Source: Ovoidimarina sediminis (lineage in GTDB: Bacteria > Pseudomonadota > Alphaproteobacteria > Rhodobacterales > Rhodobacteraceae). From it: a stretch of DNA of 64,000 nucleotides. Under the pieces are notes generated by a model, which did not search any database, was not told the DNA's origin, and worked only from the letters and a program-made list of their open reading frames with translations. The DNA lies in NCBI RefSeq assembly GCF_032586175.1, contig NZ_JAWHTE010000002.1, positions 62,001 through 126,000 on the forward strand, given 5' to 3'. The translations under genes and the position numbers were made by a program. Numbering within the stretch: position 1 is the stretch's first letter; every line of letters starts with the position of its first letter. This document shows, piece after piece, positions 43,885-52,305 of this stretch.

Positions 43885-44406
43885 ATGCGTATCTTTCTGC
43901 CCTATCTCGTCCTGTCCGCGCTGGCGGTTCTTACCGCCTGTTCTCCTTCCGAAATCCGCGGCCCCCAGATCGGGCCAGACGGGCTTCCGCTTCCGACCGT
44001 CTACAAGATCCGGGCGAGCGACGAGGACGATATCAAGATCAGGATGCTCGATTCCGTAAATGCGCTTCGCCGTGCGGCGGGTGTGGGCGAGGTTACAATG
44101 GATGCCCGCCTCAACGCCGCTGCCGCCACCCATGCCCGCGACATGGCGCTCCAGAACCGGCCCTGGCATTTCGGTTCGAACCTCGCGTCGCCGATCGACC
44201 GCGTGGCCCGCACCGGATATGACGGGTACTTCGTGGGCGAGGCCATCTCGGAAACCTATGAGAATGAGACCGAGACGCTGTCGGCCTGGATGAGCGAGGA
44301 TTACACCCGTTCGTTGCTCCTCGATTCCCGCGCCACCCGCATGGGCTTCGACTGGTTCCAGGAAGAGAACGGCAAGCTTTGGTGGACGCTCGTCCTGGGC
44401 TCCTGA
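43885..44406 (+). CDS. CAP/SCP-domain lipoprotein
   Basis: The start is ATG 43885 with AAGG upstream. The 173-residue protein has a lipoprotein signal (MRIFLPYLVLSALAVLTAC), with the lipobox LTAC and cleavage before Cys19. A CAP-superfamily domain follows (MLDSVNALRRAAGVGEVTMDARLNAAAATHARDMA in parts; RTGYDGYFVGEAISE; LLDSRATRMGFDW). Bacterial CAP proteins are mostly uncharacterised envelope proteins. It is followed 7 bp later by a repeat and convergent with tspO. Confidence 0.9.
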   Translation: MRIFLPYLVLSALAVLTACSPSEIRGPQIGPDGLPLPTVYKIRASDEDDIKIRMLDSVNALRRAAGVGEVTMDARLNAAAATHARDMALQNRPWHFGSNLASPIDRVARTGYDGYFVGEAISETYENETETLSAWMSEDYTRSLLLDSRATRMGFDWFQEENGKLWWTLVLGS

Positions 44407-44413
44407 CCAGGGC

Positions 44414-44476
44414 TTCATGTGGCCCTGAAATATCCTGGGGAGCCGCCCGGTACGGGCGGCGGGGCAGAGCCCCGTC
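44414..44476 (+). repeat. 3' repeat element, copy C (full form)
   Basis: TTCATGTGG, AAATATCCTGGGGAG, then stem GCCGCCCG/CGGGCGGC (44442-44460) and stem GGGGC/GCCCC (44461-44473). It starts 7 bp after the CAP-gene stop and ends 2 bp before the convergent tspO stop. The two hairpins match copy B in layout although their stem sequences differ. Confidence 0.75.
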
Positions 44477-44478
44477 TC

Positions 44479-44946
44479 TCACGCTGCGGATGATGCGCCC
44501 GGGTTCCGCTTCCAGACCGACCAGTTGAGCGCTCCGGCCACGGTGACCCAGGCGAGGTACGGCACGAACATCACCCCCGCCCAGACATCGATCCGCCAGA
44601 ACGCGATCAGCGTCGCCGCCACGGCAGCCCAGAGCGCCAGCAAGACGACGAACCCCGCCCCCATCCGGCGCAACCCGAAGAAAACCGGGGTCCAGAGCGT
44701 GTTGAGCGCGATCTGCACCGCGAAGAAGGCGAAGGCATAGGCGTTCGCCTCGGCCACCGCCACGCGCGCCGCCGCCGCCGCGATCAGCAGGTAAAGCGTC
44801 GTCCAGGCCACCGGAAACAGCCAGTTGGGCGGGGTCCAGGGCGGTTTGTCGAGCTTCTCGTACCAGTCCCCGGGCGGAAAGATCGCACCGGTGGTGCCCG
44901 CCGCGAAGCAGGCTGCAAGAAAGATGGCAAAAAGGATCCAGTCCAT
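44479..44946 (-). CDS. tspO: TspO/MBR family tryptophan-rich sensory protein
   Basis: TspO is a five-helix membrane protein that binds porphyrins. In Rhodobacter it modulates photosynthesis gene expression in response to oxygen. The 155-residue protein shows the family pattern: WYEKLDKPPWTPPNWLFPVAWTTLYLL in parts, LNTLWTPVFFGLRRMGAGFVVLLALW and FVPYLAWVTVAGALNWSVWKRN. It is 6 bp downstream of crtB in the crtI-crtB-tspO operon, where the same gene is also called crtK. The cluster ends here, as no crtC follows. Confidence 0.95.
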   Translation of the reverse strand: MDWILFAIFLAACFAAGTTGAIFPPGDWYEKLDKPPWTPPNWLFPVAWTTLYLLIAAAAARVAVAEANAYAFAFFAVQIALNTLWTPVFFGLRRMGAGFVVLLALWAAVAATLIAFWRIDVWAGVMFVPYLAWVTVAGALNWSVWKRNPGASSAA

Positions 44947-44952
44947 ACCGCC

Positions 44953-45999
44953 TCAGATCGCCTGCGCGTGGTCCGGCTCAAGTCCCGCCGACCGGTCCCG
45001 CGCCTCAAGCTGCGCCAGAACGCCCAGCAACGCCCCCGACCGGCCTTCGCCCCACGGATTGGTCGCGGGCAGATCCCGCGCCGCCGCGTCGACCAGAAAC
45101 CGCGTTTCCCGAAGCGGATCGGCATAGATCGTCGCGGGCAGCGCCGACACCATCGTCAGCGCGCTCCGCATGATCGAAACGCCCAGCCAGCCGATCTTCT
45201 GCGCCCGGTAGGTCCGCGCCCGATAGGAAATCGTGTCATACCCGTTCCGCGAAATCGCCCCGCCGATCCCGGCATAGATGTGCCGTGCGGCGAAGATCCC
45301 GGGCCGCGCCGCCTTCGGCAAAAGCCCGATCCCCGGTTCGGCGCGGTAGTAAAGCCGGTCCGCATCCCTCAGAAGCCGCCGCACGAGGCCCCGGATCTCG
45401 GGGCCCGGAAGCGGATCGGCGAAGAACGCCTCGGGCGCCACCCCGATCTCCTCCATCCACTGAAGCGGCAGGTAAAGCCGCCGCTCGCGGGCATCCTCGC
45501 CCACGTCGCGCGCGATATTCGTCAGCTGCATGGCGACGCCCAGGTCGCAGGCCCGCGACAGCGCATTCCTGTCCCGCACCTTCATCAGCACGGTCATCAT
45601 CGCGCCCACCGCCGCCGCCACCCGGGCCGAATAATCGTAAAGCTCGCTCAGGGTTTCGTACTGCCGGCCCATCGCATCCCAGGCGAGGCCTTCGAGCAGT
45701 GCCTCGGGCAGGGCCCGCGGCATCTCGAACTCCTCGACGACGCGGGCAAAGGCCCGGTCCGACGGCGCATCCAGCGGCCGCCCGGCATAGATCAGGTCAA
45801 GCCGGTCCCTCAGCCCCAGAACGGCGCGCGGCTTCGCGTCGTTCAGATCCACCGCGTCATCGGCCAGCCGGCAGAAGGCGTATAACGCCAGGGCCGGGTC
45901 GCGCACCGTCGCCGGCAAAAGTTTCGAGGCCGCGTGGAAACTCAGCGATCCATGCCGGATCGCCTCCTTGCAATGGGCCAGATCGCGCTCTGCTGTCAT
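44953..45999 (-). CDS. crtB: Phytoene synthase
   Basis: CrtB condenses two geranylgeranyl-diphosphate molecules to phytoene. The start is ATG 45999 (MTAERDLAHCKEAI), overlapping crtI by 4 bp (ATGA); the frame is open further upstream but lies inside crtI. In 348 residues the two Asp-rich metal motifs are RLADDAVD (residues 45-51) and NIARDVGEDA (161-170), followed by YYRAEPGIGLLP and GYDTISYRARTYRAQKIG. Full length for the family. Confidence 0.97.
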   Translation of the reverse strand: MTAERDLAHCKEAIRHGSLSFHAASKLLPATVRDPALALYAFCRLADDAVDLNDAKPRAVLGLRDRLDLIYAGRPLDAPSDRAFARVVEEFEMPRALPEALLEGLAWDAMGRQYETLSELYDYSARVAAAVGAMMTVLMKVRDRNALSRACDLGVAMQLTNIARDVGEDARERRLYLPLQWMEEIGVAPEAFFADPLPGPEIRGLVRRLLRDADRLYYRAEPGIGLLPKAARPGIFAARHIYAGIGGAISRNGYDTISYRARTYRAQKIGWLGVSIMRSALTMVSALPATIYADPLRETRFLVDAAARDLPATNPWGEGRSGALLGVLAQLEARDRSAGLEPDHAQAI

Positions 46000-47573
46000 T
46001 CGGCGGCCACCTTCGTTTCGTCCACCCGCTCCGCCGGGATCACCGGGTTCGCATCGGGCACAAGCTGCGCCAGAACCTCGGCGCTGCCCACCACGCCGGG
46101 AAGCCCGGCACCGGGATGGGTGCCCGCACCCACAAGGTAAAGGCCCTTCGCCTCCTCGCTCACATTGTGCGGGCGGAACCAGGCCGACTGGAAGATCCGC
46201 GGTTCGATCGAAAACCCGCAGCCGTGGGGCGACAGGTAGCGGTCGCGGAAATCCTCGGGCGTCAGCACCACGTTCGCCGTCAGGTGATCGCCGAGACCGG
46301 GCAAGAGGTTGGCCTCCAGCTCCGCCTGAACAGCCTGCCGGTAGCGCTCCGCCTCGCGGCTCCAGTCGACCGGGTCGTCGAAGCCCAGATGCGGCACGGG
46401 TGACAGGGCATAGAACGTATCGCCCCCCTCCGGCGCGACGCCGGGATCGGTCACGCTGGGGCGGTGCACATAAAGGCTCATGTCCTTCGAAAGCTTGCCC
46501 TTCAGGAAGATGTCGTTGACGAGGCCCTTGTAGCGCGGCCCGTTCAGGATCGTGTGGTGCCCCACATCGGGCCACATCTCCCGGGTGCCCTTCGTTCCGA
46601 AATACCAGACGAAAAGGCCCATCGACCACCGGCTGCGCTTCAGTCTCGCGCCCGTCCAGCGCCGCCGCGCATGGTTTCTCAGAAGCCGGTCATAGGTGTG
46701 GCCCGCATCGGCATTCGACACGACGACATCCGCCGCAATCACCTCGCCCGACGCCAGCCGCACGCCCCGCGCCCGGCCGCTGTCGATCAGGATCTCGTCA
46801 ACCTCGGCCTCCATCCGCAGAAGCCCGCCCTGTTCGCGCACGACATTCGCCATCGCCTCCGCGATCGCCGCCACGCCGCCCATGGCGTAATGCACGCCGA
46901 ATTCCTTCTCGAGGTGGCTGACGAGGATGTACATCGACGTCACGTGGAACGGATCGCCCCCGATGAACAGCGGGTGAAACGACAACGCCATTCTCAAGCG
47001 CTCGTCCTTCACCCGCCGCGCGGCATGGCCGTAAACCGACCGGTCCGCCCTGAGCCAGGCGAAGGTCGGCAGAACCTTGATCAGTTCCCAAAGCTCGTTC
47101 ATCGGGCGGCGGCCCAGATCCTCGAACCCGAATTCATAGCGCCGTTCGCTGTCTTTCAGGAACCGGTCATAGCCCTTCACATCGCCCGGAGAGAGCCGCG
47201 CCACCTCCGCCCGCATCGCCTCGGTCGATTGCCGCGCGGTGAAGTGCGAGCCATCGGGCCAGCGGATCTCGTAGAACGGGTCGAGCGCGCGCAGATCCAC
47301 ATCCGCATCGAAGGATCGCCCGCAGGCCGCCCAAAGCTCGCGAAACACCTGCGGCACCGTCACGATGGTCGGCCCCAGATCGAACCGGTGCCCGTCCTTC
47401 CAGATCGCCGAACCCCGCCCGCCGGGCACATCGAGCCGGTCGATCACGGTAACGCGGTATCCCTTCGCCCCGAGCCGCATCGCCGCCGCAAGCCCGCCAA
47501 GCCCGGCGCCGACGACGACCGCGTGATCGCGATGCCCGAAGGCCACCGATCGCTCTCCCAGAGACTGCAGCAT
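45996..47573 (-). CDS. crtI: Phytoene desaturase
   Basis: CrtI introduces three or four double bonds into phytoene on the way to spheroidene-type carotenoids. I start it at ATG 47573 (525 residues, like other Rhodobacter CrtI). An in-frame ATG at 47624 would place a PpsR site inside the gene, and GTG 47546 after GGGAGAG is an alternative start. Motifs are the FAD fold VVVGAGLGGLAAAMRLGAKG, DRLDVPGGRGSAIW, FDLGPTIVTVP and the C-terminal FLVGAGTHPGAGLPGV-like LVGAGTHPGAGLPGVVGSAE. First gene of crtI-crtB-tspO. Confidence 0.96.
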   Translation of the reverse strand: MLQSLGERSVAFGHRDHAVVVGAGLGGLAAAMRLGAKGYRVTVIDRLDVPGGRGSAIWKDGHRFDLGPTIVTVPQVFRELWAACGRSFDADVDLRALDPFYEIRWPDGSHFTARQSTEAMRAEVARLSPGDVKGYDRFLKDSERRYEFGFEDLGRRPMNELWELIKVLPTFAWLRADRSVYGHAARRVKDERLRMALSFHPLFIGGDPFHVTSMYILVSHLEKEFGVHYAMGGVAAIAEAMANVVREQGGLLRMEAEVDEILIDSGRARGVRLASGEVIAADVVVSNADAGHTYDRLLRNHARRRWTGARLKRSRWSMGLFVWYFGTKGTREMWPDVGHHTILNGPRYKGLVNDIFLKGKLSKDMSLYVHRPSVTDPGVAPEGGDTFYALSPVPHLGFDDPVDWSREAERYRQAVQAELEANLLPGLGDHLTANVVLTPEDFRDRYLSPHGCGFSIEPRIFQSAWFRPHNVSEEAKGLYLVGAGTHPGAGLPGVVGSAEVLAQLVPDANPVIPAERVDETKVAAE

Positions 47574-47587
47574 TCGCAAGCCCAATC

Positions 47588-47605
47588 TGTCCAATTCAAT
47601 TGACA
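47588..47605. promoter_or_regulatory. PpsR/CrtJ-type site 1 (crtI-proximal)
   Basis: TGT-N12-ACA: TGT at 47588-47590 and ACA at 47603-47605, with a near-palindromic CCAATTCAATTG core. This is the exact consensus of the PpsR/CrtJ redox and light repressor of photosynthesis genes. It is 15-32 bp upstream of the crtI start. Confidence 0.75.
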
Positions 47606-47664
47606 GTATGTTCTGATAAGTCACTGTGCGTCAACAAAGCATGCTTTGAATTCCGATGCGTATG

Positions 47665-47682
47665 TGTAAATATAAGTTGACA
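47665..47682. promoter_or_regulatory. PpsR/CrtJ-type site 2 (crtA-proximal)
   Basis: TGT at 47665-47667 and ACA at 47680-47682, separated by exactly 12 bp, 14 bp upstream of the crtA GTG. Together with site 1 (centres 77 bp apart, close to seven helical turns) it would allow cooperative repression of both divergent operons. Confidence 0.72.
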
Positions 47683-47696
47683 CCAACGGGAGCCGA

Positions 47697-48410
47697 GTGA
47701 TTCAGACCGTCAGCATCAGCTTCTTCCGCTTTCCTTCCGCCGCCGCCCGTCTCTGGGTGCTCGGCCAGATGGGCGCGGCCCGGCTCGACTTTCGCCGCAT
47801 GCGCGAGGCCGGGTTCTTCAAGCTGTGCGGCTCCGGCAAGGGCGAAGGCTTCCTGCCGGTTCCGAACACGGCGGTCTGGGCGATTCTCGCCACCTGGCCC
47901 GATGCCGATACCGCCCGCGACCGCGTGAACGCCGCCCCGGTCTACCGCCGCTGGCGCAGCCACGCTTCGGAAAGCTGGACAGTCTATCTCAGCGCCACCT
48001 CGGCGCGCGGCGCATGGTCGGGCGTCACCCCCTTCGAGGTTGGCGACGCACCCACAGACGGGCCCATCGCCGCGCTCACCCGCGCCACCGTCCGGCCAAA
48101 GGCGATCGCCGGCTTCTGGGGCCGCGTGCCGCAGATCGACGTCGTGATCGGGGCCGACCCCAACGTGCTGTTCAAGATCGGGATCGGCGAGTTGCCCTGG
48201 CTCCACCAGGTCACCTTCTCGATCTGGCCCGATCTCAAGACCATGCACGATTTCGCCCGCGCCGACGGCCCCCACGCACTGGCCATCCGCGCGGTGCGCG
48301 AACACGGCTGGTTCCGCGAAGAACTCTACGCCCGCTTCACCGTCCTCGGGCACGAGGGTCTGTGGAACGGCAAAGCCCCGCTTCAAGGGTCCGAAAGGAT
48401 TGCCGCATGA
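47697..48410 (+). CDS. crtA: Spheroidene monooxygenase
   Basis: CrtA converts spheroidene to spheroidenone (C-2 oxidation), the oxygen-dependent last step of this carotenoid pathway. It starts at GTG 47697 (MIQTVSISFFRFPSAAARLW), after GGGAG. The 237-residue protein shows the family's GFFKLCGSGKGEGFLPVPNTAVWAILATWPD in parts, IAALTRATVRPKAIAGFWGRVP, and the C-terminal EELYARFTVLGHEGLWNGKAPL. It overlaps bchI by 4 bp. Its presence places the organism in the spheroidene-type carotenoid group. Confidence 0.95.
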   Translation: MIQTVSISFFRFPSAAARLWVLGQMGAARLDFRRMREAGFFKLCGSGKGEGFLPVPNTAVWAILATWPDADTARDRVNAAPVYRRWRSHASESWTVYLSATSARGAWSGVTPFEVGDAPTDGPIAALTRATVRPKAIAGFWGRVPQIDVVIGADPNVLFKIGIGELPWLHQVTFSIWPDLKTMHDFARADGPHALAIRAVREHGWFREELYARFTVLGHEGLWNGKAPLQGSERIAA

Positions 48411-49432
48411 CGAAACCCTATCCCTTCTCCGCCATCGTCGGGCAGGAGGAAATGACCCTGGCCATGGTGATGACCGCGATCGATCCCGGGATCGGCGGCG
48501 TGCTCGTCTTCGGCGATCGCGGAACAGGCAAATCCACCGCCGTCCGGGGCCTCGCCGCCCTCCTCCCGCCGATCCGCCAGGTGGCCGACTGCCCGGTGAA
48601 CTCGGCCCGCGTCGAGGATTGCCCCGACTGGGCCGAAGTTCCCCTAAAGCGCATCGTCAAGAAACCCACCCCGGTGATCGACCTGCCGCTCGGCGTAACC
48701 GAAGACAGGGTGACGGGCGCGCTCGACATCGAAAAGGCGCTGACCCGGGGGCAGAAGGCCTTCGAACCCGGGCTCCTCGCGCGCGCCAACCGCGGCTATC
48801 TCTACATCGACGAGGTGAACCTCCTCGAAGATCACATCGTCGATCTTCTGCTCGACGTCGCCCAGTCGGGCGAAAACCTCGTCGAACGCGAGGGTCTGTC
48901 GATCCGCCACCCGGCACGCTTCGTGCTCGTGGGCTCCGGCAACCCCGAAGAAGGCGAACTCCGGCCCCAGCTTCTTGACCGGTTCGGGCTTTCCGTCGAA
49001 GTCACCTCGCCGCGCGATATCGCCCAGCGCGTCGAAGTGATCCGCCGCCGCCAGGCCTACGAGGCCGACCGCGAGGGCTTCGTCAGGAAATGGGGCCGCC
49101 GCGACGCGCGGCTCAGAAGCAAGATCCTTGCCGCGCGCGACAGCCTCGCAGGCGTCGGCACCCCCGATCAGGCGCTCACCGACTGTGCAGAGCTTTGCCT
49201 TGCCCTCGGCTCCGACGGGCTCAGGGGCGAACTCACGCTGCTCCGGGCCGCCCGCGCGCTCGCGGCCTTCGAAGGCCGCGACAGCGTGACCCGCGCCGAT
49301 CTGCGCAAGGCCGCGCCCATGGCGCTCCGCCACCGGCTTCGCCGCGATCCGCTCGACGAGGCCGGCTCTGGCCAGCGGGTGATGCGTGCGGTTCAGGATC
49401 TCTTCGGCAGCTTTCAGACCGCGGCCGAGTGA
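48407..49432 (+). CDS. bchI: Magnesium chelatase ATPase subunit I
   Basis: BchI is the AAA+ motor of Mg-chelatase (BchI-BchD-BchH), which inserts Mg2+ into protoporphyrin IX. The start is ATG 48407 (MTKPYPFSAIVGQEEM); an open frame extends upstream through crtA. In 341 residues Walker A is GDRGTGKST (36-44), Walker B YLYIDEVNLLEDH (131-143), sensor-1 in VLVGSGNPEEGELRPQ, and the arginine finger region LLDRFGL (R192). bchH is not in this window. Confidence 0.97.
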   Translation: MTKPYPFSAIVGQEEMTLAMVMTAIDPGIGGVLVFGDRGTGKSTAVRGLAALLPPIRQVADCPVNSARVEDCPDWAEVPLKRIVKKPTPVIDLPLGVTEDRVTGALDIEKALTRGQKAFEPGLLARANRGYLYIDEVNLLEDHIVDLLLDVAQSGENLVEREGLSIRHPARFVLVGSGNPEEGELRPQLLDRFGLSVEVTSPRDIAQRVEVIRRRQAYEADREGFVRKWGRRDARLRSKILAARDSLAGVGTPDQALTDCAELCLALGSDGLRGELTLLRAARALAAFEGRDSVTRADLRKAAPMALRHRLRRDPLDEAGSGQRVMRAVQDLFGSFQTAAE

Positions 49433-51114
49433 TGGATGCCCGGGCGCTTGCCCCAGACCGGCTCGCTGGCCTCGCGCTCGCGCTCCATGCCATCGACCCC
49501 CAGGGCACCGGCGCCCTGTGGATCCGGGGCCGCGCCGGTCCCCTGCGCGACCGTGTTCTGACCCTCATCCACCGCGGAACACCGCACGCCCGCAAGATCG
49601 GGATCGAGATCAGCGACGAAGCTCTGTTCGGCGGCATCGACCTGTCGCAAACCCTGAGCCGGAACACCGTCGTCCGCATGCCGGGGTTGATGGAACGGAC
49701 CAATGCACTGATCCTCGCCTCCGCCGAACGCTGCCCTGCCCGCCTCGGCGCGCATCTTTCGGCAGCAACCGACCGGGGCGCGCACAGCCTTGTCCTTCTC
49801 GACGAAGGCGCCTCGAGCGAAGAACAACCACCCGAAAGCCTTCTCGAACGCGCGGGCCTCTTCCTGTCACTCGACGGCTGGCGCGAAGTCACGCCCGTCG
49901 ACCTGCCCGCAGACGGCGATGCCATCGCCCGGGCCCGCCGGCTTTGCGGCACGGTCACGATCACCGAGGATCAGGCCGCCGGCCTCGTCGAGGCCGCGGC
50001 GGGGCTTGGCATCGCCTCGCTGCGTGCACCGCTCTTCGCCATCGCCGCCGCCCGCGCCTCCGCCGCCCTCTTCGGCCGCCGCGCCGTCGATCGGGAGGAT
50101 CTCGAATACGCCGCCGCGCTCGTCTTCGGCCACAAGGCAACCGTCCTGCCGCAAGACATGACAGAACCCGAAGCCGAAGCCGAACCAGAAACACGCGACG
50201 CCGAGGCAGACACGCAGGAGGATCGCGCGGGCGAAGACAATATCCCCGCCGAACTGCTTCTTCAGGCAGCCCGCGCGGCACTGACCGGCGAGGTTCTGTC
50301 GCTCTTGCGCGGCAACCAGAAACGCGCCCGCCAGGCATCCGGCGCCGGCGCAGGCTCGAAAACCCAGTCGAACCGGCGCGGCCGCCCGCTCCCGCCCCGC
50401 GCGGGCCACCCCGACAGCCAGCGCCGGGTCGATCTTGCCGCCACCCTGCGCACAGCCGCGCCGTGGCAGCCGATGCGCCAGGCCGCAACCGGCGAGACGG
50501 ATCGCCTTCATATCCGCGCCTCCGATCTCAGGCTGAAACGCTACGAGGAAACCTCCGACCGCGTGCTGATCTTCGCGGTCGATGCCTCGGGCTCGCAGGC
50601 GCTTGCCCGGCTGGCCGAGGCGAAGGGTGCGGTCGAAATCCTGCTGTCCGAGGCCTATGCCCGCCGCGATCACGTGGCGCTCATCGCCTTCCGCGGCGAC
50701 GGGGCCGAGATGCTGCTGCCCCCCACCCGCTCGCTGGTGCAGACGAAGCGCCGGCTGAGTGCGCTGCCGGGCGGCGGCGGCACGCCGCTCGCGGCGGGTC
50801 TCTCCATGGCCGCCGATACGGCAGACAGGGCGCGCGCCCAGGGCATGACGCCTTCGCTGATCCTCCTTACCGACGGACGCGCCAATATCGCGCTCGATGG
50901 CACGGCGAACCGCGCGGCAGCGGCGGCGGATGCCGAAAGGATCTGCCGCGCCATCGCCGCGCGCGGCACCGATACGCTGATCATCGACACCGGGATGCGG
51001 CCCAGCCGGCAGCTCGAAACCCTCGCCCCCCTGATCGACGGCACCTATATCGCGCTGCCCCGGGCGGATGCCCAGCGCCTCTCCGCCGCGGTGGCCGAAG
51101 CGCTCGGGGACTGA
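49432..51114 (+). CDS. bchD: Magnesium chelatase subunit D
   Basis: BchD is the platform subunit coupling BchI to BchH. The start ATG 49432 overlaps the bchI stop by 1 bp. The 560-residue protein has an N-terminal degenerate AAA+ domain without an intact Walker A. A Glu/Asp/Pro-rich linker at about 240-270 (EPEAEAEPETRDAEADTQED) follows. The C-terminal von Willebrand A domain has the MIDAS motif VDASGSQALAR and LILLTDGRANIA. The layout matches Rhodobacter BchD. Confidence 0.96.
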   Translation: MDARALAPDRLAGLALALHAIDPQGTGALWIRGRAGPLRDRVLTLIHRGTPHARKIGIEISDEALFGGIDLSQTLSRNTVVRMPGLMERTNALILASAERCPARLGAHLSAATDRGAHSLVLLDEGASSEEQPPESLLERAGLFLSLDGWREVTPVDLPADGDAIARARRLCGTVTITEDQAAGLVEAAAGLGIASLRAPLFAIAAARASAALFGRRAVDREDLEYAAALVFGHKATVLPQDMTEPEAEAEPETRDAEADTQEDRAGEDNIPAELLLQAARAALTGEVLSLLRGNQKRARQASGAGAGSKTQSNRRGRPLPPRAGHPDSQRRVDLAATLRTAAPWQPMRQAATGETDRLHIRASDLRLKRYEETSDRVLIFAVDASGSQALARLAEAKGAVEILLSEAYARRDHVALIAFRGDGAEMLLPPTRSLVQTKRRLSALPGGGGTPLAAGLSMAADTADRARAQGMTPSLILLTDGRANIALDGTANRAAAAADAERICRAIAARGTDTLIIDTGMRPSRQLETLAPLIDGTYIALPRADAQRLSAAVAEALGD

Positions 51115-51116
51115 CG

Positions 51117-52013
51117 GTGGACTGGGCGCGCGACAAGGCGATCTGGCCCAATTCGGCCCATTCCCGCTTTGTCGACGTGCGCCCGCACCGCTGGCATGTG
51201 CAGGAGGCGGGCAAGGGCCCGACGGTCCTTCTCCTTCACGGCGCCGGCGGGGCGACCCAAAGCTGGCGGGGGCTCTTCCCGCTCCTCGCGGAACGCTACC
51301 ATGTCGTCGCCCCCGATCTGCCCGGGCAGGGCTTCACCCGCATCGGCCGCCGATTGCGCTGCGGCCTCGGCCCGATGGCCGAAGACGTGGCCGCGCTCTG
51401 CCGCCACGAAGGATGGGCGCCGGATGCCATCATCGGGCACTCCGCCGGTGCCGTCCTCGCCCTCGAGCTCACCCGCCACCTCGCGCCCCGCGCCATCGTC
51501 GGGCTGAACGCCGCACTCGGAAAATTCGAGGGCGTCGCGGGCTGGCTCTTCCCCCTCATGGCGAAGTTCATGGCGGTGAACCCGGTCATCCCCCCGCTTC
51601 TCGCGCGCATGGCGGGCGGCGAGAACCGGGCGCGCGAACTCCTCGCCTCCACCGGCTCGGCGATCGATGACGAGGGCGTCGCCCTCTATCACCGGCTGAT
51701 GACCGACAGCGGGCATATCGACGGCACCCTCACCATGATGGCGCAATGGAAGATCGACGGGCTTCTGGCCCGCCTGCCGGGCATCGAAACCCCGACGCTC
51801 CTGATCGCCGGGGCCAGGGACGAAACGGTGCCCCCCAAAACCTCCGAACGCGCCGCCGCCCGCCTGCCGCACGGCACATATCGCTGCCTCGACGGCCTTG
51901 GCCACCTCGCCCATGAAGAGGCACCGGCCCTTATTTTCGACGAGATCACGCACTTTCTCGATCCGATCCTCGAAGGCCGGTCCGCCGCCACGCCCGCGCT
52001 TTACGGCTCCTGA
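51117..52013 (+). CDS. bchO: BchO, alpha/beta-hydrolase of the Mg-chelatase operon
   Basis: It starts at GTG 51117 (MDWARDKAIWPNSAHSRFV), 2 bp after bchD; the start matches known BchO N-termini. The 298-residue alpha/beta-hydrolase has the oxyanion segment LLLHGAGGATQSWRGL, PDLPGQGFT, the nucleophile elbow IIGHSAGAVLAL, the acid in AGARDETVPP, and the histidine in DGLGHLAHEEAP. BchO always accompanies bchI-bchD in purple bacteria. Its precise reaction is not settled, and an accessory role at Mg-chelatase is commonly proposed. Confidence 0.95.
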   Translation: MDWARDKAIWPNSAHSRFVDVRPHRWHVQEAGKGPTVLLLHGAGGATQSWRGLFPLLAERYHVVAPDLPGQGFTRIGRRLRCGLGPMAEDVAALCRHEGWAPDAIIGHSAGAVLALELTRHLAPRAIVGLNAALGKFEGVAGWLFPLMAKFMAVNPVIPPLLARMAGGENRARELLASTGSAIDDEGVALYHRLMTDSGHIDGTLTMMAQWKIDGLLARLPGIETPTLLIAGARDETVPPKTSERAAARLPHGTYRCLDGLGHLAHEEAPALIFDEITHFLDPILEGRSAATPALYGS

Positions 52014-52059
52014 CGCATTCCCTAGTCTCCGCCGCAGGTTCAGTTTCGCGGAGTGCCCC

Positions 52060-52305
52060 ATGACCCAGCGCCTTCACCTCGTCTTCGGCGGAGAGCTTGT
52101 CGATCCCGGCTCCACCGAGTTCGTCAATGCCGACGATATCCATATCGTCGGCATCTTCCCGAACTACGCGGCCGCCTATGACGCATGGAAAAGCGAGGCC
52201 CAGCGCACCGTCGACGACGCCCACACACGCTATTTCATCGCCCACCTGCACCGGCTGCGCGAGGAAGGGGCAGAGACGTCCAGCACCGAAGAACTCGGCG
52301 GGTGA
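52060..52305 (+). CDS. DUF4170 family protein
   Basis: The start is ATG 52060 (MTQRLHLVFGGELVDPGSTEF), after GGAG. The 81-residue protein matches the DUF4170 pattern with HIVGIFPNYAAAYDAWKSEAQRTVDDAH and a helical tail. It is a small cytoplasmic protein of unknown function, common in alphaproteobacteria near the Kdo-transferase and lpxK genes, as here. It overlaps the next gene by 4 bp and lies 46 bp after bchO. Confidence 0.85.
   Translation: MTQRLHLVFGGELVDPGSTEFVNADDIHIVGIFPNYAAAYDAWKSEAQRTVDDAHTRYFIAHLHRLREEGAETSSTEELGG

Noticed and set aside
47574..47624. Upstream start for crtI at ATG 47624
   Set aside because: It would put the PpsR-type site (47588-47605) inside the coding region and add residues not seen in CrtI relatives; 47573 gives the normal family length.
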